Shown here piece after piece: positions 42,501-50,024 of a stretch of 64,000 nt of DNA (its first letter is position 1; every line of letters starts with the position of its first letter). The translations under genes and the position numbers were made by a program. Under the pieces are notes generated by a model, which was given only the letters and a program-made list of their open reading frames with translations, searched no databases and was not told the origin of the DNA. The stretch comes from Candidatus Rokuibacteriota bacterium. Lineage in GTDB: Bacteria; Methylomirabilota; Methylomirabilia; Rokubacteriales; CSP1-6. The stretch lies in NCBI GenBank assembly GCA_003220265.1, contig QHRW01000112.1, forward strand, positions 21,372 through 85,371. The letters run 5' to 3'.

Positions 42501-42623
42501 ACGCTGTACCTGACGCCAGTGCTTTTCCTCGCGTTCGGCGGGCTGAGCGCCCGGGTGATGCGGTTGCGCGCACGCCTGGCGTGGCGCCGACGTCCGGCGA
42601 CGCGGCCGGCCGCCGGCGCGTAG
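39507..42623 (+). CDS. RND efflux pump (MdtB/MdtC/AcrB superfamily)
   Basis: A 1038-residue RND transporter of usual length. It has the TM1 start FIRRAVMTTLIMAG, twelve predicted membrane helices, a proton-relay segment FVVDDAIVVLENIVRHEEQG (about 387-406), FIPVLFMGGILGRLLREFAV, LIPKGFIPSEDTG and the C-terminal GIVKKNAIMQIDFALEAQREG (about 915-935). The GTG at 39507 overlaps the adaptor stop. Likely exports drugs, bile-like or metabolic compounds; substrate cannot be read. Confidence 0.94.
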   Translation: MSFTALFIRRAVMTTLIMAGVLFFGLLGYRELPVSDLPTVDFPAITVTAALPGASPATMAASVATPLERAFSSVAGIDTMTSTSTEGRTQISILFALDRDIDAAASDVQAAIAQAQRDLPPEMPTPPSFRKVNPADQPVIYIALSSVTLPLSKVNEYGDTLMAQRLSTVSGVAEVQIYGAQKYAVRIQLDPRRLAALGLGVDDVETAVRDANPNLPTGTLEGRRQAFTIEATGQLHEAAAFRQVVVAYRNGSPVRLSDLGRVVDGVQDDRVASWYNGTRAVVLAIKRQPGTNTVQVVDGIKRVLPQLRSQIPTAVAVDVLYDRSEAIRESVRDVQLTLVLAIALVVLVIFVFLRNLSATIMPAVAVPLSIVGTFGVMRTLGYSLDNLSLMALTLSVGFVVDDAIVVLENIVRHEEQGMSRMEAALAGSRQIAFTVVSITLSLVAVFIPVLFMGGILGRLLREFAVTIAVAILISGAVSLTLTPMLASRFLKAGAERRGRIFQASERAFEAMLGAYRRTLDWSLRRRGLVLIVFALSLAATAGLLVLIPKGFIPSEDTGRIVAFTEGPQDTSFEAMVERQQQAAAVVAANPAVEAVMSTAGAGGPGGSRNSGLLFVRLKPRGERKRADQVVAELRPALARVPGIRVYPQVPASISIGGSLSSGLYQYTLRSADPATLYAWAPRVEERLRRVPGLTDVKTSLQVASPQISVQIDRERAAAEGVTARQIETALYSAYGSRQVSTIYTPTNTYWVIMEILPELEPDASVLPLVHVTAGPGKLVPLGAVARLERGVGPLSVDHVGQLPAVTFSFNLASGVALSDAVQRIHAAEREVGLPASIVTSFLGAAQQFQQSVQGMAILLLVAVAVIYLVLGILYESFVHPLTILSGLPAAAVGALLTLLVFGRELDIYGVVGMILLIGIVKKNAIMQIDFALEAQREGRDPAAAIREGALVRFRPIMMTTLAAIAGAVPIALGLGAGGRARQPLGLAVVGGLLLSQLVTLYLTPVLFLAFGGLSARVMRLRARLAWRRRPATRPAAGA

Positions 42624-42678
42624 TTCTACCTTTTACAAGGCGGTATCCGCTGGCACGCGTTTCGCTCCGTCAGGACCC

Positions 42679-43080
42679 ATGAAGAAGCGCAAGACGCCCA
42701 AGGAGCGCCTGCCCGAGAACCCGCAAGAGATCGCCGAGCGTTCCGCCGCCCGCGGCGTGCCGGAGGAAGAGCTGCAGGGCCCACCGGCCAGGGAGACGGT
42801 CATCGTCCACAGCAACGTCGAGCGAGAGGTCGAGGAGGAGCGCCGGCAGTACACGCAGTCGAGCCCGCGGCTGACCGCCGGCGATCCCGACGCGGACTGG
42901 CGGCGTGCCGACAGCGTCGGCGACGAAGCGCCTGGCGGCACGGTGATGACACCGGACCAGAGCGTGGTCGACGAGATCGGCGACGCGCTGGGAGTGCCGC
43001 GGGCGCCGGACGAAGAGTTCCGCCCGTCCAGCGAGATCCTCGATGGTCGTGACCGGTATCGCGCAGAAGAGGAGGAGTGA
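42679..43080 (+). CDS. Small acidic DUF6335-like protein
   Basis: A 133-residue hydrophilic protein rich in Glu/Arg/Pro, with a conserved-looking SPRLTAGDPDADWRRADSVGDEAPGG segment in the middle followed by DQSVVDEIGDALGV. As I recall, this GDPDADW...VGDEA...TPDQ order is the DUF6335 pattern, often present in cyanobacteria and soil bacteria. Function unknown. Its stop overlaps the next GTG (GTGA), linking it to the SRPBCC protein. Confidence 0.7.
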   Translation: MKKRKTPKERLPENPQEIAERSAARGVPEEELQGPPARETVIVHSNVEREVEEERRQYTQSSPRLTAGDPDADWRRADSVGDEAPGGTVMTPDQSVVDEIGDALGVPRAPDEEFRPSSEILDGRDRYRAEEEE

Positions 43081-44015
43081 AGGGCATGAGAGCGATGACG
43101 TTCGTGAGTGGTGCCGCCGTCGGCGCCGGCCTGATGTACCTGCTGGATCCCGACCGCGGTGAGGACCGTCGCTCCGAGCTGCGCGACACGCTCACGGAGC
43201 TGAGCGAGAGCGAGCTGATCGAGCGGGCCGTGGCGCGGGCGCGCAATCTGGAGCCGCTGGCGGCGGTGCGCGGCCTCGACGTGAACGCCATGCTCGAGCG
43301 CCCGTCACGGATGCTGGAGCGGTCGTCGCGGGCGCTGGAGCGCTCGGGGATGCTGGAGCGCCCGTCGAGCTGGTGGTCGAGCTGGCGCCGGTCCGCGGAG
43401 CCCTCGATCCAGCGTGGCCGCGCCCTGGTGGGCCTGCCAAAACGCCGGCGCTCGTCGTTCGACGCCGGGGACTGGGCGCTGGTCGGTGGGCTGCTCGGCG
43501 CCACGATCGTCGGCCTCTACCTGGGCCGGCGCGCGATGGCCCGCCGCGACGAGATCGAGGTCGTGCGCTCGGTCACGATCGAGGCACCCGTCGAGCGCCT
43601 CTACGAGTTCTGGAACGACTTCGAGAACTTCCCGCGCTTCATGTCCCACGTGCGCGAGGTCCGGCGCCTGGGGCCGGATCGCACGCGCTGGGTCGTGGCC
43701 GGCCCGGCCGGCGCGCCGGTGGAGTGGGAAGCCGTGGTCACGCAGCGCGTGCCCAACGAGTCCATCAGCTGGCGCACGGTCGAGGGCTCGGTGATCGAGC
43801 ACGGCGGCACCGTCCGCTTCCGTCCGGCCGGCCCCAACGCCAGCCGCGTGGAGGTACGCATGAGGTACCGCCCCGTCGGCGGCAAGGTCGGCCAGACCGT
43901 GGCCTCTCTGCTCGGCGCCGATCCCGAGCGCGTCATCGACGAGGATCTTGCGCGCCTGGCCGCCCAGTTTCGCGGCCAGCGACCGGCGGTGGGCGAGACG
44001 GGGACGCGGCGCTGA
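43077..44015 (+). CDS. Membrane-anchored SRPBCC/COQ10-like protein
   Basis: A 312-residue protein. The N-terminus has a hydrophobic start and LYLLDPDRGEDRRSELRD (YtxH-like, about 15-35), then repeated LERPSRMLERSSRALERSGM segments, a membrane helix (about 137-155) and a C-terminal SRPBCC domain (VVRSVTIEAPVERLYEFWNDFENFPRFMSHVREVRRL, about 161-200). SRPBCC proteins bind lipid-like ligands such as ubiquinone. GTG 43077 is used; ATG 43086 is alternative. It is co-translated with the DUF6335-like gene. Confidence 0.8.
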   Translation: MKGMRAMTFVSGAAVGAGLMYLLDPDRGEDRRSELRDTLTELSESELIERAVARARNLEPLAAVRGLDVNAMLERPSRMLERSSRALERSGMLERPSSWWSSWRRSAEPSIQRGRALVGLPKRRRSSFDAGDWALVGGLLGATIVGLYLGRRAMARRDEIEVVRSVTIEAPVERLYEFWNDFENFPRFMSHVREVRRLGPDRTRWVVAGPAGAPVEWEAVVTQRVPNESISWRTVEGSVIEHGGTVRFRPAGPNASRVEVRMRYRPVGGKVGQTVASLLGADPERVIDEDLARLAAQFRGQRPAVGETGTRR

Positions 44016-44782
44016 TCGGCTCCGTCGTCCGGGTGGCAGCGGTCGGCGACCTGCACTGCGGGAAGGACTCGCAGGGCGCGTTGCAGCCGCTGTTCGCCCG
44101 GGTGGCGGACGCCGCCGACGTTCTCGTGCTGTGCGGCGACCTCACGGACTACGGCCTGCCCGAGGAGGCGAAGGTCCTGGTCCGTGAGCTCGCCGGCACG
44201 GTGAAGGTGCCAGTGCTGGGCGTCTTCGGCAACCACGACTACGAGTCGGGCCACGCCGACGAGGTGAAGACGATTCTCGGCGATGCCGGCGTGCGCATCC
44301 TCGACGGCGACTTCGTCGAGATCGGCGGCGTGGGCTTCGCCGGCGTCAAGGGGTTCGCGGGCGGCTTCGGCGACCGCGCGCTCCAGTCGTGGGGCGAGCC
44401 GGTGCTCAAGCGCTTCGTGCGCGAGGCGGTGGAGGAAGCGCTGAAGCTGGAGGCGGCGCTGGCGCGTATCCAGGCGCCGCGGCGGCTGGCGGTGCTGCAC
44501 TACTCGCCGGTGCGCTCCACCGTGGATCAGGAGCCGTGCGAGGTGGTGCCGTTCCTCGGCTCGAGCCGCCTGGAAGAGCCGATCAACCGCTACGGCGCAG
44601 TGGCCGCGGTGCACGGCCACGCGCATCACGGCGTGGCGGAAGGCCGGACCAGTACGGGCATCCCGGTCTACAACGTGGCGCTGCCGCTCCTGCGCGCCGC
44701 ATACGGCGATCGCCCGCCGTTCCGGCTGCTCGAAATTCCCATACCCCAGGAGGCCGCCGTGCCGGCGGCATCGACCCAATGA
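44012..44782 (+). CDS. Calcineurin-like metallophosphoesterase
   Basis: About 256 residues with all five metallophosphoesterase blocks: VGDLHCG, LCGDLTDYG (about 38-46), FGNHDYESG (about 66-74), VLHYSP and AVHGHAHHG (about 196-204). Two metal ions are expected and the substrate is a phosphodi- or monoester. The best start is CTG 44012, overlapping the previous stop; GTG 44033 would also preserve the first strand. The stop overlaps the next ATG (ATGA). Confidence 0.85.
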   Translation: MIGSVVRVAAVGDLHCGKDSQGALQPLFARVADAADVLVLCGDLTDYGLPEEAKVLVRELAGTVKVPVLGVFGNHDYESGHADEVKTILGDAGVRILDGDFVEIGGVGFAGVKGFAGGFGDRALQSWGEPVLKRFVREAVEEALKLEAALARIQAPRRLAVLHYSPVRSTVDQEPCEVVPFLGSSRLEEPINRYGAVAAVHGHAHHGVAEGRTSTGIPVYNVALPLLRAAYGDRPPFRLLEIPIPQEAAVPAASTQ

Positions 44783-45648
44783 GCGTCGCCGAGACCGCCC
44801 TTGATCCCGTGTCCCGCGCCTTCTACCGCCGCGTCATGCACGACCTGGAGTCGCACGGGATCCCGTTCCTGGTCGGCGGCGCCTATGCCTTCGAGCGCTA
44901 CACGGCGATCGGGCGCCACACCAAGGACTTCGACATCTTCATCCACCCGCGCGACGTCGAGCGCGCGCTGGCGGTGCTGGCGGCCGAGGGCTGCGCGACG
45001 GACGTGACGTTTCCCCACTGGCTGGCCAAGGCCACCTGCGGCGACGACGTCGTCGATCTGATCTTCAGCTCGGGCAACGGCGTGGCGCTGGTCGACGACG
45101 ACTGGTTCCGTCACGGCGTGGCCGAGACCGTGCTGGACGTGCCGGTGAAGCTCATCCCGGCCGAGGAGATGATCTGGTCCAAGTCGTTCGTGATGGAGCG
45201 CGAGCGCTACGACGGGGCCGACGTGGCCCACGTGCTGCGCGCGTGCGCCGACACGCTCGACTGGCCGCGCCTGCTCACGCGCTTCGGGCCGCACTGGCGC
45301 GTGCTCTTCCACCACCTGGTCGTCTTCGGCTTCATCTACCCGTGCGAGCGCGCCCGCATCCCGGCGGCCGTCATGCGCGAGCTGATGGGCCGGCTCGAGG
45401 CCGAGCTGACGCGCTCGGCCAGCGACCGCGCCTGCCACGGCACGCTGATCTCGCGCGCGCAATACCTCACCGACCTCGAGCGCTGGGGCTACAGCGATCC
45501 GCGCCTGGCCCCGCGCGGCAACATGACCGCCGAGGAGCGGGCGCGCTGGACGGCCGGCATCGCCAAGGACGGCCCGGGCGCCGTCGAGCACCTCGTGGAG
45601 GCGGCGCAGGAGGAAGCCGGCACGCCCGGTCAGGCGCGAGCCGCGTGA
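44779..45648 (+). CDS. Nucleotidyltransferase-fold protein
   Basis: A 289-residue protein whose first 110 residues match a pol-beta-like nucleotidyltransferase: FLVGGAYAFERYTAIGR, KDFDIFIHPRDVERAL (metal DxD, about 53-68) and DVVDLIFSSGNG. The rest is helical. Such folds occur in antitoxin MenA-like or tRNA/aminoglycoside enzymes; a role in modification of a small molecule or RNA is possible but unproven. Co-translated with the phosphoesterase gene. Confidence 0.8.
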   Translation: MSVAETALDPVSRAFYRRVMHDLESHGIPFLVGGAYAFERYTAIGRHTKDFDIFIHPRDVERALAVLAAEGCATDVTFPHWLAKATCGDDVVDLIFSSGNGVALVDDDWFRHGVAETVLDVPVKLIPAEEMIWSKSFVMERERYDGADVAHVLRACADTLDWPRLLTRFGPHWRVLFHHLVVFGFIYPCERARIPAAVMRELMGRLEAELTRSASDRACHGTLISRAQYLTDLERWGYSDPRLAPRGNMTAEERARWTAGIAKDGPGAVEHLVEAAQEEAGTPGQARAA

Positions 45649-45657
45649 CCGAGAAGC

Positions 45658-45722
45658 GGCTCGGGCTCCCCGAGCCGCTGCGAGCGGGTAGGGGTGTGGG
45701 GGCCATGTCGGGGCCCCCACTA
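45658..45722 (+). repeat. Dispersed GC-rich palindromic element, family A, copy 5
   Basis: agcggctcgggctccccgagccgct is a near-perfect palindrome (9 bp arms), followed by a G-run and gggggccatgtcggggccccc. It lies between the two convergent gene ends, so it may also act as a bidirectional terminator. Confidence 0.6.
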
Positions 45723-45725
45723 GAA

Positions 45726-46916
45726 TCAGCGCGACAGATCGAAGCGGCCGCGCGGGGCGTTGAGCGACGCCCACAGGTCGCCGAGCTTGGCCACGCGGGC
45801 GGGGACGTTGTCCATCCGGAAGTCGTCGAGGGCGAAGCCGCGCGTGACCTCGTCCCACGTGACCGGTGTCGACACGGTCGCGCGCGGCCGCGGGCGCACG
45901 GAGTAGACCGACGCCAGCGTGCGCCCCCAGGCGTTCTGGTTGTAGTCGACCAGCACGCGGCCGGCCGGCCGCGCCTCCTTGCGGTACACCGCCGTCAGGA
46001 GCTTCGGATGGCGGCGGGCCAGGTCGAGCGAGATGGTCTTGCTCACCGTCCACACGTCTTTTTGCGTCGGCCCCCGCACGATCGGCACGTACACGTGGAG
46101 GCCACGCGAGCCGGTGGTCTTCACGAACGTCGGCATCGAGAGACCCGTCAACGTCTCGTTGACGACGAGCGCGGCTTCCCTGAGGGCGTCGAACGGCACG
46201 TCGCCGACGGGATCGAGGTCGAAGTGCAGGTAGTCGGGGCGGTCCACGTCGTCGCAGCGGGCGTACCACTGGTTGAGATCGATGCAGCCCAGGTTGATCA
46301 CCCACAGCAGCGCGGCCACGTCGTCGATCACGGGGAAGTCGATGACGTTGCCGGAGGCGTGCTCGATGGCGCACGTCTCGATCCACTCCGGGCGCGGCTG
46401 GGGGGCGCGCTTCATGAAGAAGAAGTCGCCGGCGGCGCCGTTGGGATAGCGCTTCATGACCATCGCCCGGTCGCGGATGTGCGGCAGCAGCGCGTCGGCC
46501 ACATCGACGTAGTACTGCAGCAGGTCGCGCTTGGTGGCGCCGATCTCCGGGAAGAAGACCTTGTCGAGGTTGGTCAGCCGGACCTTGCGATCGCCGACCA
46601 CGACCTCGACGTCGCCGCGTACCTTCGGGATCTCGATCTTCCCGGGGCGCGCGGCTGCCGGGCCGGCCGCGCGCGTACGCGCCGCCGGGTGATGATCGCG
46701 CGTCGCGCGCGGTTTACCGCCCGCCGCTGGCACTCGCGTCGCCCGCGATCGGCTGTCCGCCGCTGTCGCCGGCGGCTTGCGTCCTGCGGTTGCCGGCCGC
46801 GTCGCACGGGGCGTGCTGGTCGCGGCTGCGGCCCGCGTCGCGCGCGGCGTGCTGGCGGCTGCGGCCCGCGTCGCGCGCGGCGTGCTGGCGGCTGCCGCCC
46901 GTTTCGCGCGCGGCAT
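45726..46916 (-). CDS. ligD: LigD polymerase-domain protein with basic N-terminal repeats
   Basis: About 396 residues. The core is the LigD archaeo-eukaryotic primase-like polymerase domain: TNLDKVFFPEIGATKRDLLQYY (about 120-140), IDLNQWYARCDDVDRPDYLHFDLDP (metal-binding DLDP), KTTGSRGLHVYVPI (about 285-298) and the DYNQNAWGRTLASVYSVRP motif. No ligase or 3'-phosphoesterase domain is fused. The first 100 residues are an Arg/Ala/Thr array with 11-residue repeats STPRATRAAAA. In bacterial NHEJ LigD works with Ku, but no Ku gene is seen here. It is joined to the next minus-strand gene by a one-base overlap. Confidence 0.88.
   Translation of the reverse strand: MPRAKRAAAASTPRATRAAAASTPRATRAAAATSTPRATRPATAGRKPPATAADSRSRATRVPAAGGKPRATRDHHPAARTRAAGPAAARPGKIEIPKVRGDVEVVVGDRKVRLTNLDKVFFPEIGATKRDLLQYYVDVADALLPHIRDRAMVMKRYPNGAAGDFFFMKRAPQPRPEWIETCAIEHASGNVIDFPVIDDVAALLWVINLGCIDLNQWYARCDDVDRPDYLHFDLDPVGDVPFDALREAALVVNETLTGLSMPTFVKTTGSRGLHVYVPIVRGPTQKDVWTVSKTISLDLARRHPKLLTAVYRKEARPAGRVLVDYNQNAWGRTLASVYSVRPRPRATVSTPVTWDEVTRGFALDDFRMDNVPARVAKLGDLWASLNAPRGRFDLSR
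46800..46916 (-). repeat. 33-36 bp tandem repeats within ligD-type gene
   Basis: Three near-identical units of 33-36 bases encode STPRATRAAAA-type repeats in the N-terminal tail. The codon-level similarity (gcgcgcggcgtgctggcggc on the plus strand) indicates recent expansion. Confidence 0.7.
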
Positions 46917-47512
46917 CAGCGCACCGGCGCCAGACGCGGCGGCCGCGGGCCGTGGCGCACGGCGCCCGCCAGGGGCACGTAGGCCAGCTCCTGCCGCTCG
47001 CGCACGCAGCGCAGGAGCAGCCCGCCGCGGCTCATGTCGCCCCGGCCCACGAACTCCGCGGGAAACGTCAGGCGCTCGCCGAACACACCCAGCAGGACGT
47101 CGACGTACTTGTCGGAGGCGATCGAGCCGAGCAGCGTGACGGCGCCCTCGGGGCCCACCCACTCGGCCACGGTCTTCGCGGAGGCCAGCAGCGGCCGGCG
47201 GTAGCGCGGGTTGCCGGCCTTGATGTCCACGCGCGCGGCCAGGCGCAGCGTCTCCAGCGTCACGCGATCGTCGGCGGGCCGCAGCCCTGCGTTGGTCGTG
47301 ATCACCAGCGGCAGGCCGAACGTGTTCGCGTACGCGAGCTTGCCGCGGAAGTAGAGTCCCGAGAGGAACGAGAAGACCTCGCCCAGCGTCGCGCCCTCTT
47401 CGCCGCGCAGGCGGCGCGCGAGATCGAAGTTGGCGCGCGGCGAGAAGAGGAGCTGGGCGCGCTCGCCCCCGCAGTGCGCGGGAGAGAGAAGGAAGACGCG
47501 AGGGAGGCCCAT
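46916..47512 (-). CDS. Conserved hypothetical protein adjacent to ligD-type gene
   Basis: A 198-residue protein: MGLPRVFLLSPAHCGGERA at the start, LGEVFSFLSGLYFRGKLAY (about 43-61), VTLLGSIASDKYVDVLLGVFG, FVGRGDMSRGGLLLRC and RQELAYVPLAGAVRHGPRPP. I recall similar proteins in several bacterial genomes but cannot name a family. The order of conserved blocks suggests a real enzyme. It overlaps the LigD-type gene by one base (TGATG). Confidence 0.72.
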   Translation of the reverse strand: MGLPRVFLLSPAHCGGERAQLLFSPRANFDLARRLRGEEGATLGEVFSFLSGLYFRGKLAYANTFGLPLVITTNAGLRPADDRVTLETLRLAARVDIKAGNPRYRRPLLASAKTVAEWVGPEGAVTLLGSIASDKYVDVLLGVFGERLTFPAEFVGRGDMSRGGLLLRCVRERQELAYVPLAGAVRHGPRPPRLAPVR

Positions 47513-47554
47513 CAGCGCGACGACGACCGGTTCAGGCGGCCCCGACCGCCGCGC

Positions 47555-47710
47555 TCACGGATCGCTGCAGTCGGCATACGTCCCGCAGTTGTCGCACACG
47601 ATCTTGCACTTGCGCTCGTGCATCGGCTCTCCGCACCGCGGGCACGTCCGTGCACCGTCACGCGCTCCGGCCGATCGGCTGGGGGCCAGCGCCCCGTCCT
47701 GGGTCGTCAT
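47555..47710 (-). CDS. 51-residue zinc-ribbon protein
   Basis: A tiny protein with a CPRCGEPMHERKCKIVCDNCG zinc ribbon (CxxC...CxxC) at about residues 23-43 and a conserved TYADCSDP tail. It is preceded by a TTGACG-18-CACTGT promoter with the start codon 6 bases after the -10, again predicting a leaderless message. Its function is unknown. Confidence 0.75.
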   Translation of the reverse strand: MTTQDGALAPSRSAGARDGARTCPRCGEPMHERKCKIVCDNCGTYADCSDP

Positions 47711-47716
47711 GCGCCC

Positions 47717-47746
47717 ACAGTGAACCCAGATCCCGTCGCTCGTCAA
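47717..47746 (-). promoter_or_regulatory. Promoter of the zinc-ribbon gene
   Basis: Minus-strand TTGACG (47746-47741), an 18-base spacer and CACTGT (47722-47717), 6 bases before the ATG at 47710. It agrees with the form seen at other gene starts here. Confidence 0.5.
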
Positions 47747-47792
47747 TTTCGAATGCGTCCGGGCCGTCCGGGTTCAGCCGTACACTAGGCGA

Positions 47793-48290
47793 GTGGACAA
47801 CGAGTGGTCGGATCCCGAGTTCCTGGGCGCGGTCTTCGCAAAGACGGAGATCGTGCGCAAGCCGCTGACCGGGATCATCACGGGCTATCACGTGCTGCCC
47901 TACATCCTGGTGGCGCCGGAGCACGAGCGGCCGAGTCACGCCGTCGAGGTGCGAGGCCGCATCAAGGTGTCGCCGCGGCTGGTGCTGGCCGCCGGCGGCG
48001 ACGGGCCCACGTACGGCGAGCTGTTCGGCGAGCGCGAGCTGATGGACCGGCGGCTGGTGGCTCGCGTGTTCAGCTTCCGCTATGCCTCGAAGGTGATGCT
48101 GGAGTCCGAGGATCTGGCGATCCGGCGTCACGAGCACGATGCCACCCGGCATCTCGAACGGGTGCTCGACGAGCTGGCGCGGCGGGAGGTCATCGACACC
48201 GGCGTCATCGTGTCGCCGGACGCGCGCTTCTACCCGGTATCCCTCGACCGCTTCATCCGCGAAATCCTCGAGCAGGAATTTCGAGCGTAG
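47793..48290 (+). CDS. Conserved hypothetical protein
   Basis: A 165-residue protein starting at GTG 47793. Conserved-looking elements are DNEWSDPEFLGAVFAKTEIV, ILVAPEHERPSHAVEVRGRIKVSPRLVL (about 38-65), and FSFRYASKVMLESEDLAIRR. There is no membrane segment or known motif. A TACACT box lies 6 bases before the GTG, but its -35 partner is poor. Its end overlaps the minus-strand response regulator by 38 bases. Confidence 0.7.
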   Translation: MDNEWSDPEFLGAVFAKTEIVRKPLTGIITGYHVLPYILVAPEHERPSHAVEVRGRIKVSPRLVLAAGGDGPTYGELFGERELMDRRLVARVFSFRYASKVMLESEDLAIRRHEHDATRHLERVLDELARREVIDTGVIVSPDARFYPVSLDRFIREILEQEFRA

Positions 48291-48639
48291 CCAGCAGGTC
48301 GGTCAGCGCCGAGGGATCGACCGGCTTCACCAGCAGGGAGTTGAAGCCGGCCTCCGTGGCCCGCTTCCGGTCCTCCGGCTGACCGTAGCCGGTGAGCGCG
48401 ATGAGCAGCGGTCGCGGGCCGCCGCCGGCGCGAATGCGGCGGGCCACCTCGTAGCCGTCGATGCCGGGCAGCCCGATGTCGATCAGCGCGATGTCGGGAT
48501 CCTTGCCACGGGCGATCTCCAGGGCCTCGAGACCCTCGCCGGCCGTCTCCACCCGGTGCCCGTCCAGCTCGAGCAGCATGCGCAGCGCGTCACGGGCGTC
48601 GGCGTTGTCCTCGACGATCAGGATGAATCGGCCCTGCAT
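48253..48639 (-). CDS. Single-domain response regulator
   Basis: A 128-residue receiver domain only: ILIVEDNADARDALRML (acidic pocket, 6-22), phospho-Asp in IALIDIGLPGIDG (about 50-62), LIALTGYG (Thr switch) and LLVKPVDPSAL (conserved Lys). No output domain is attached, so it acts through a partner such as a kinase or phosphorelay. The receiver is closely similar to the one at the C-terminus of the hybrid kinase at 59.7 kb. ATG 48639 is chosen over an upstream Met. Confidence 0.92.
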   Translation of the reverse strand: MQGRFILIVEDNADARDALRMLLELDGHRVETAGEGLEALEIARGKDPDIALIDIGLPGIDGYEVARRIRAGGGPRPLLIALTGYGQPEDRKRATEAGFNSLLVKPVDPSALTDLLATLEIPARGFRG

Positions 48640-48715
48640 GAAGGCTCCTTGGAGGGGGCTGCTGAATTCACGATACCATCCCTGACAAGCGCGCACACCG
48701 GGGGCGGCCGTCGCC

Positions 48716-48745
48716 TTGACACGTCGAAGCGGCGGGTGCTACCTA
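48716..48745 (+). promoter_or_regulatory. Promoter of the liv-type importer operon
   Basis: TTGACA (48716-48721), an 18-base spacer and TACCTA (48740-48745), followed by a 38-base leader with an aggga-type Shine-Dalgarno before ATG 48784. Confidence 0.55.
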
Positions 48746-48783
48746 GTCGGCGCGCTTACCGACCGCAGGGAGGAAAATCCCGC

Positions 48784-49910
48784 ATGACGCTCAAAGGCAC
48801 GATCGCGCTCACGCTCGTTGCGGCCCTCGCGGGCGGCAGCCTGCCGGCCGCCGCCCAGGGACCGATCCGCATCGGCGCTTCGCTGTCGCTCACCGGCACC
48901 TACGCGAAGCTCGGCAAGAACCAGCACGAGGGCTACCAGCTCTGCATCAAGGAGCTCAACGCCAAGGGCGGCCTGCTCGGCCGCAAGCTCGACCTCGTCA
49001 TGTACGACGACCAGTCGCTGCCGCCCACCGCCGTGCGCCTCTACGAGAAGCTCATCACCGAGGACAAGGTGGACGCGGTGATGGGGCCGTACTCCTCGCC
49101 GGTCTCCGAGGCCGCCGCCAACGTCACCGAGAAGTACAAGAAGGTGATGGTGGCGCCGCTGGCCGCCACCACGTCGATCTTCAAGAAGGGCCGCAAGTAC
49201 ATGTTCATGGTCATCTCGCCGGCCGAGGGCTACCTGGAAGGCCTGGTGGACATGGCGGCCAAGCGCGGGCTCAAGACCGTCGCCGTCGTCAACGAGGACA
49301 CGCTGTTCTCCAAGGCCGCGGCCTCGGGCGCGGTCGAGCTGGCCAAGAAGAAGGGCCTGCAGGTGGTCTTCACCGAGGCCTACCCGAAGGGCAACACGGA
49401 CTTCTCGGCGCTGCTGACCAAGCTCAGGGCGGCCAACCCCGACGTCGTCGCCGCCGCCACCTACTTCGACGACGCCGTCGCGCTCACGCGCCAGATGAAG
49501 GAGCTGAACGTCAACCCGAAGATGTACGGGGTGACGGTCGGCGGCGACCTGCCGGAGTTCTACGACACGCTCAAGCAGAACGCCGAGTACATCTACGGCG
49601 CCACCCAGTGGGAGCACACGCTGCCCTACCCCGGCAACCAGGAGTTCTTCGACACCTACAAGAAGGAGTTCGCCCACGAGCCCTCCTACCACTCGGCCGC
49701 CGGCTATGCCGGCTGCCTGATCTACGCCGAGGGCGTGCGGCGGGCCGGCTCGCTCGACGCCGACAAGGTCCGCGAGGCGCTGCTGAAGCTGGAGCTCAAG
49801 ACGGCGTTGTCACCTTCCAGTGGCAGGGCGAGAAGAAGGTCACCGTGTGGCCCGACGACCTCGCCCAGGGCAAGGCGCGCTTCCCGACGCCGGCCTGGAA
49901 CGCACGATAG
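48784..49910 (+). pseudogene. Branched-chain amino-acid type ABC substrate-binding protein, frameshifted
   Basis: The frame from ATG 48784 encodes a signal peptide (MTLKGTIALTLVAALAGGSLPAAA) and a type I periplasmic-binding protein (IRIGASLSLTGTYAKLGKN, GYQLCIKELNAKGGLLGRKLDLV, MGPYSSPVSEAAANV, TLPYPGNQEFFDTYKKEF). At about 49800, after LELKT, homologous C-terminal sequence continues in another frame (VVTFQWQGEKKVTVWPDDLA...FPTPAWNAR) to the TAG at 49910. The join lacks roughly 15-20 residues that relatives have there, so a deletion of around 50 bases plus a frame change looks likely. It might be a real lesion or an assembly error. Confidence 0.8.
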
Positions 49911-49914
49911 AACT

Positions 49915-50000
49915 CGGAGGGGGCCTCGACGGCCCCCTCCGATGCCTCCCCCGGACCAAACGGCAGGATTGCGCCGGCAAAGCCGGCGCTCGAAAATCCC
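49915..50000 (+). repeat. Family B palindromic element, copy 1, with hairpin
   Basis: Right after the livK-type stop, cggagggggcc-tcgac-ggccccctccg is an 11-bp perfect hairpin (49915-49941) without a T-run. Then a ggattgcgccggcaaagccggcgctcgaaa unit (49966-49995) forms a second hairpin, gcgccggc/gccggcgc. The same unit occurs at 52612 and 52733. It may limit or protect the mRNA between the binding protein and permease genes. Confidence 0.65.
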
Positions 50001-50024
50001 GGCCATGAGCGAGACGACGGAGCC

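Noticed and set aside
49780..49910. Programmed ribosomal frameshift in the substrate-binding gene
   Set aside because: No slippery sequence or downstream structure seen, and residues appear missing; deletion or assembly error is simpler.
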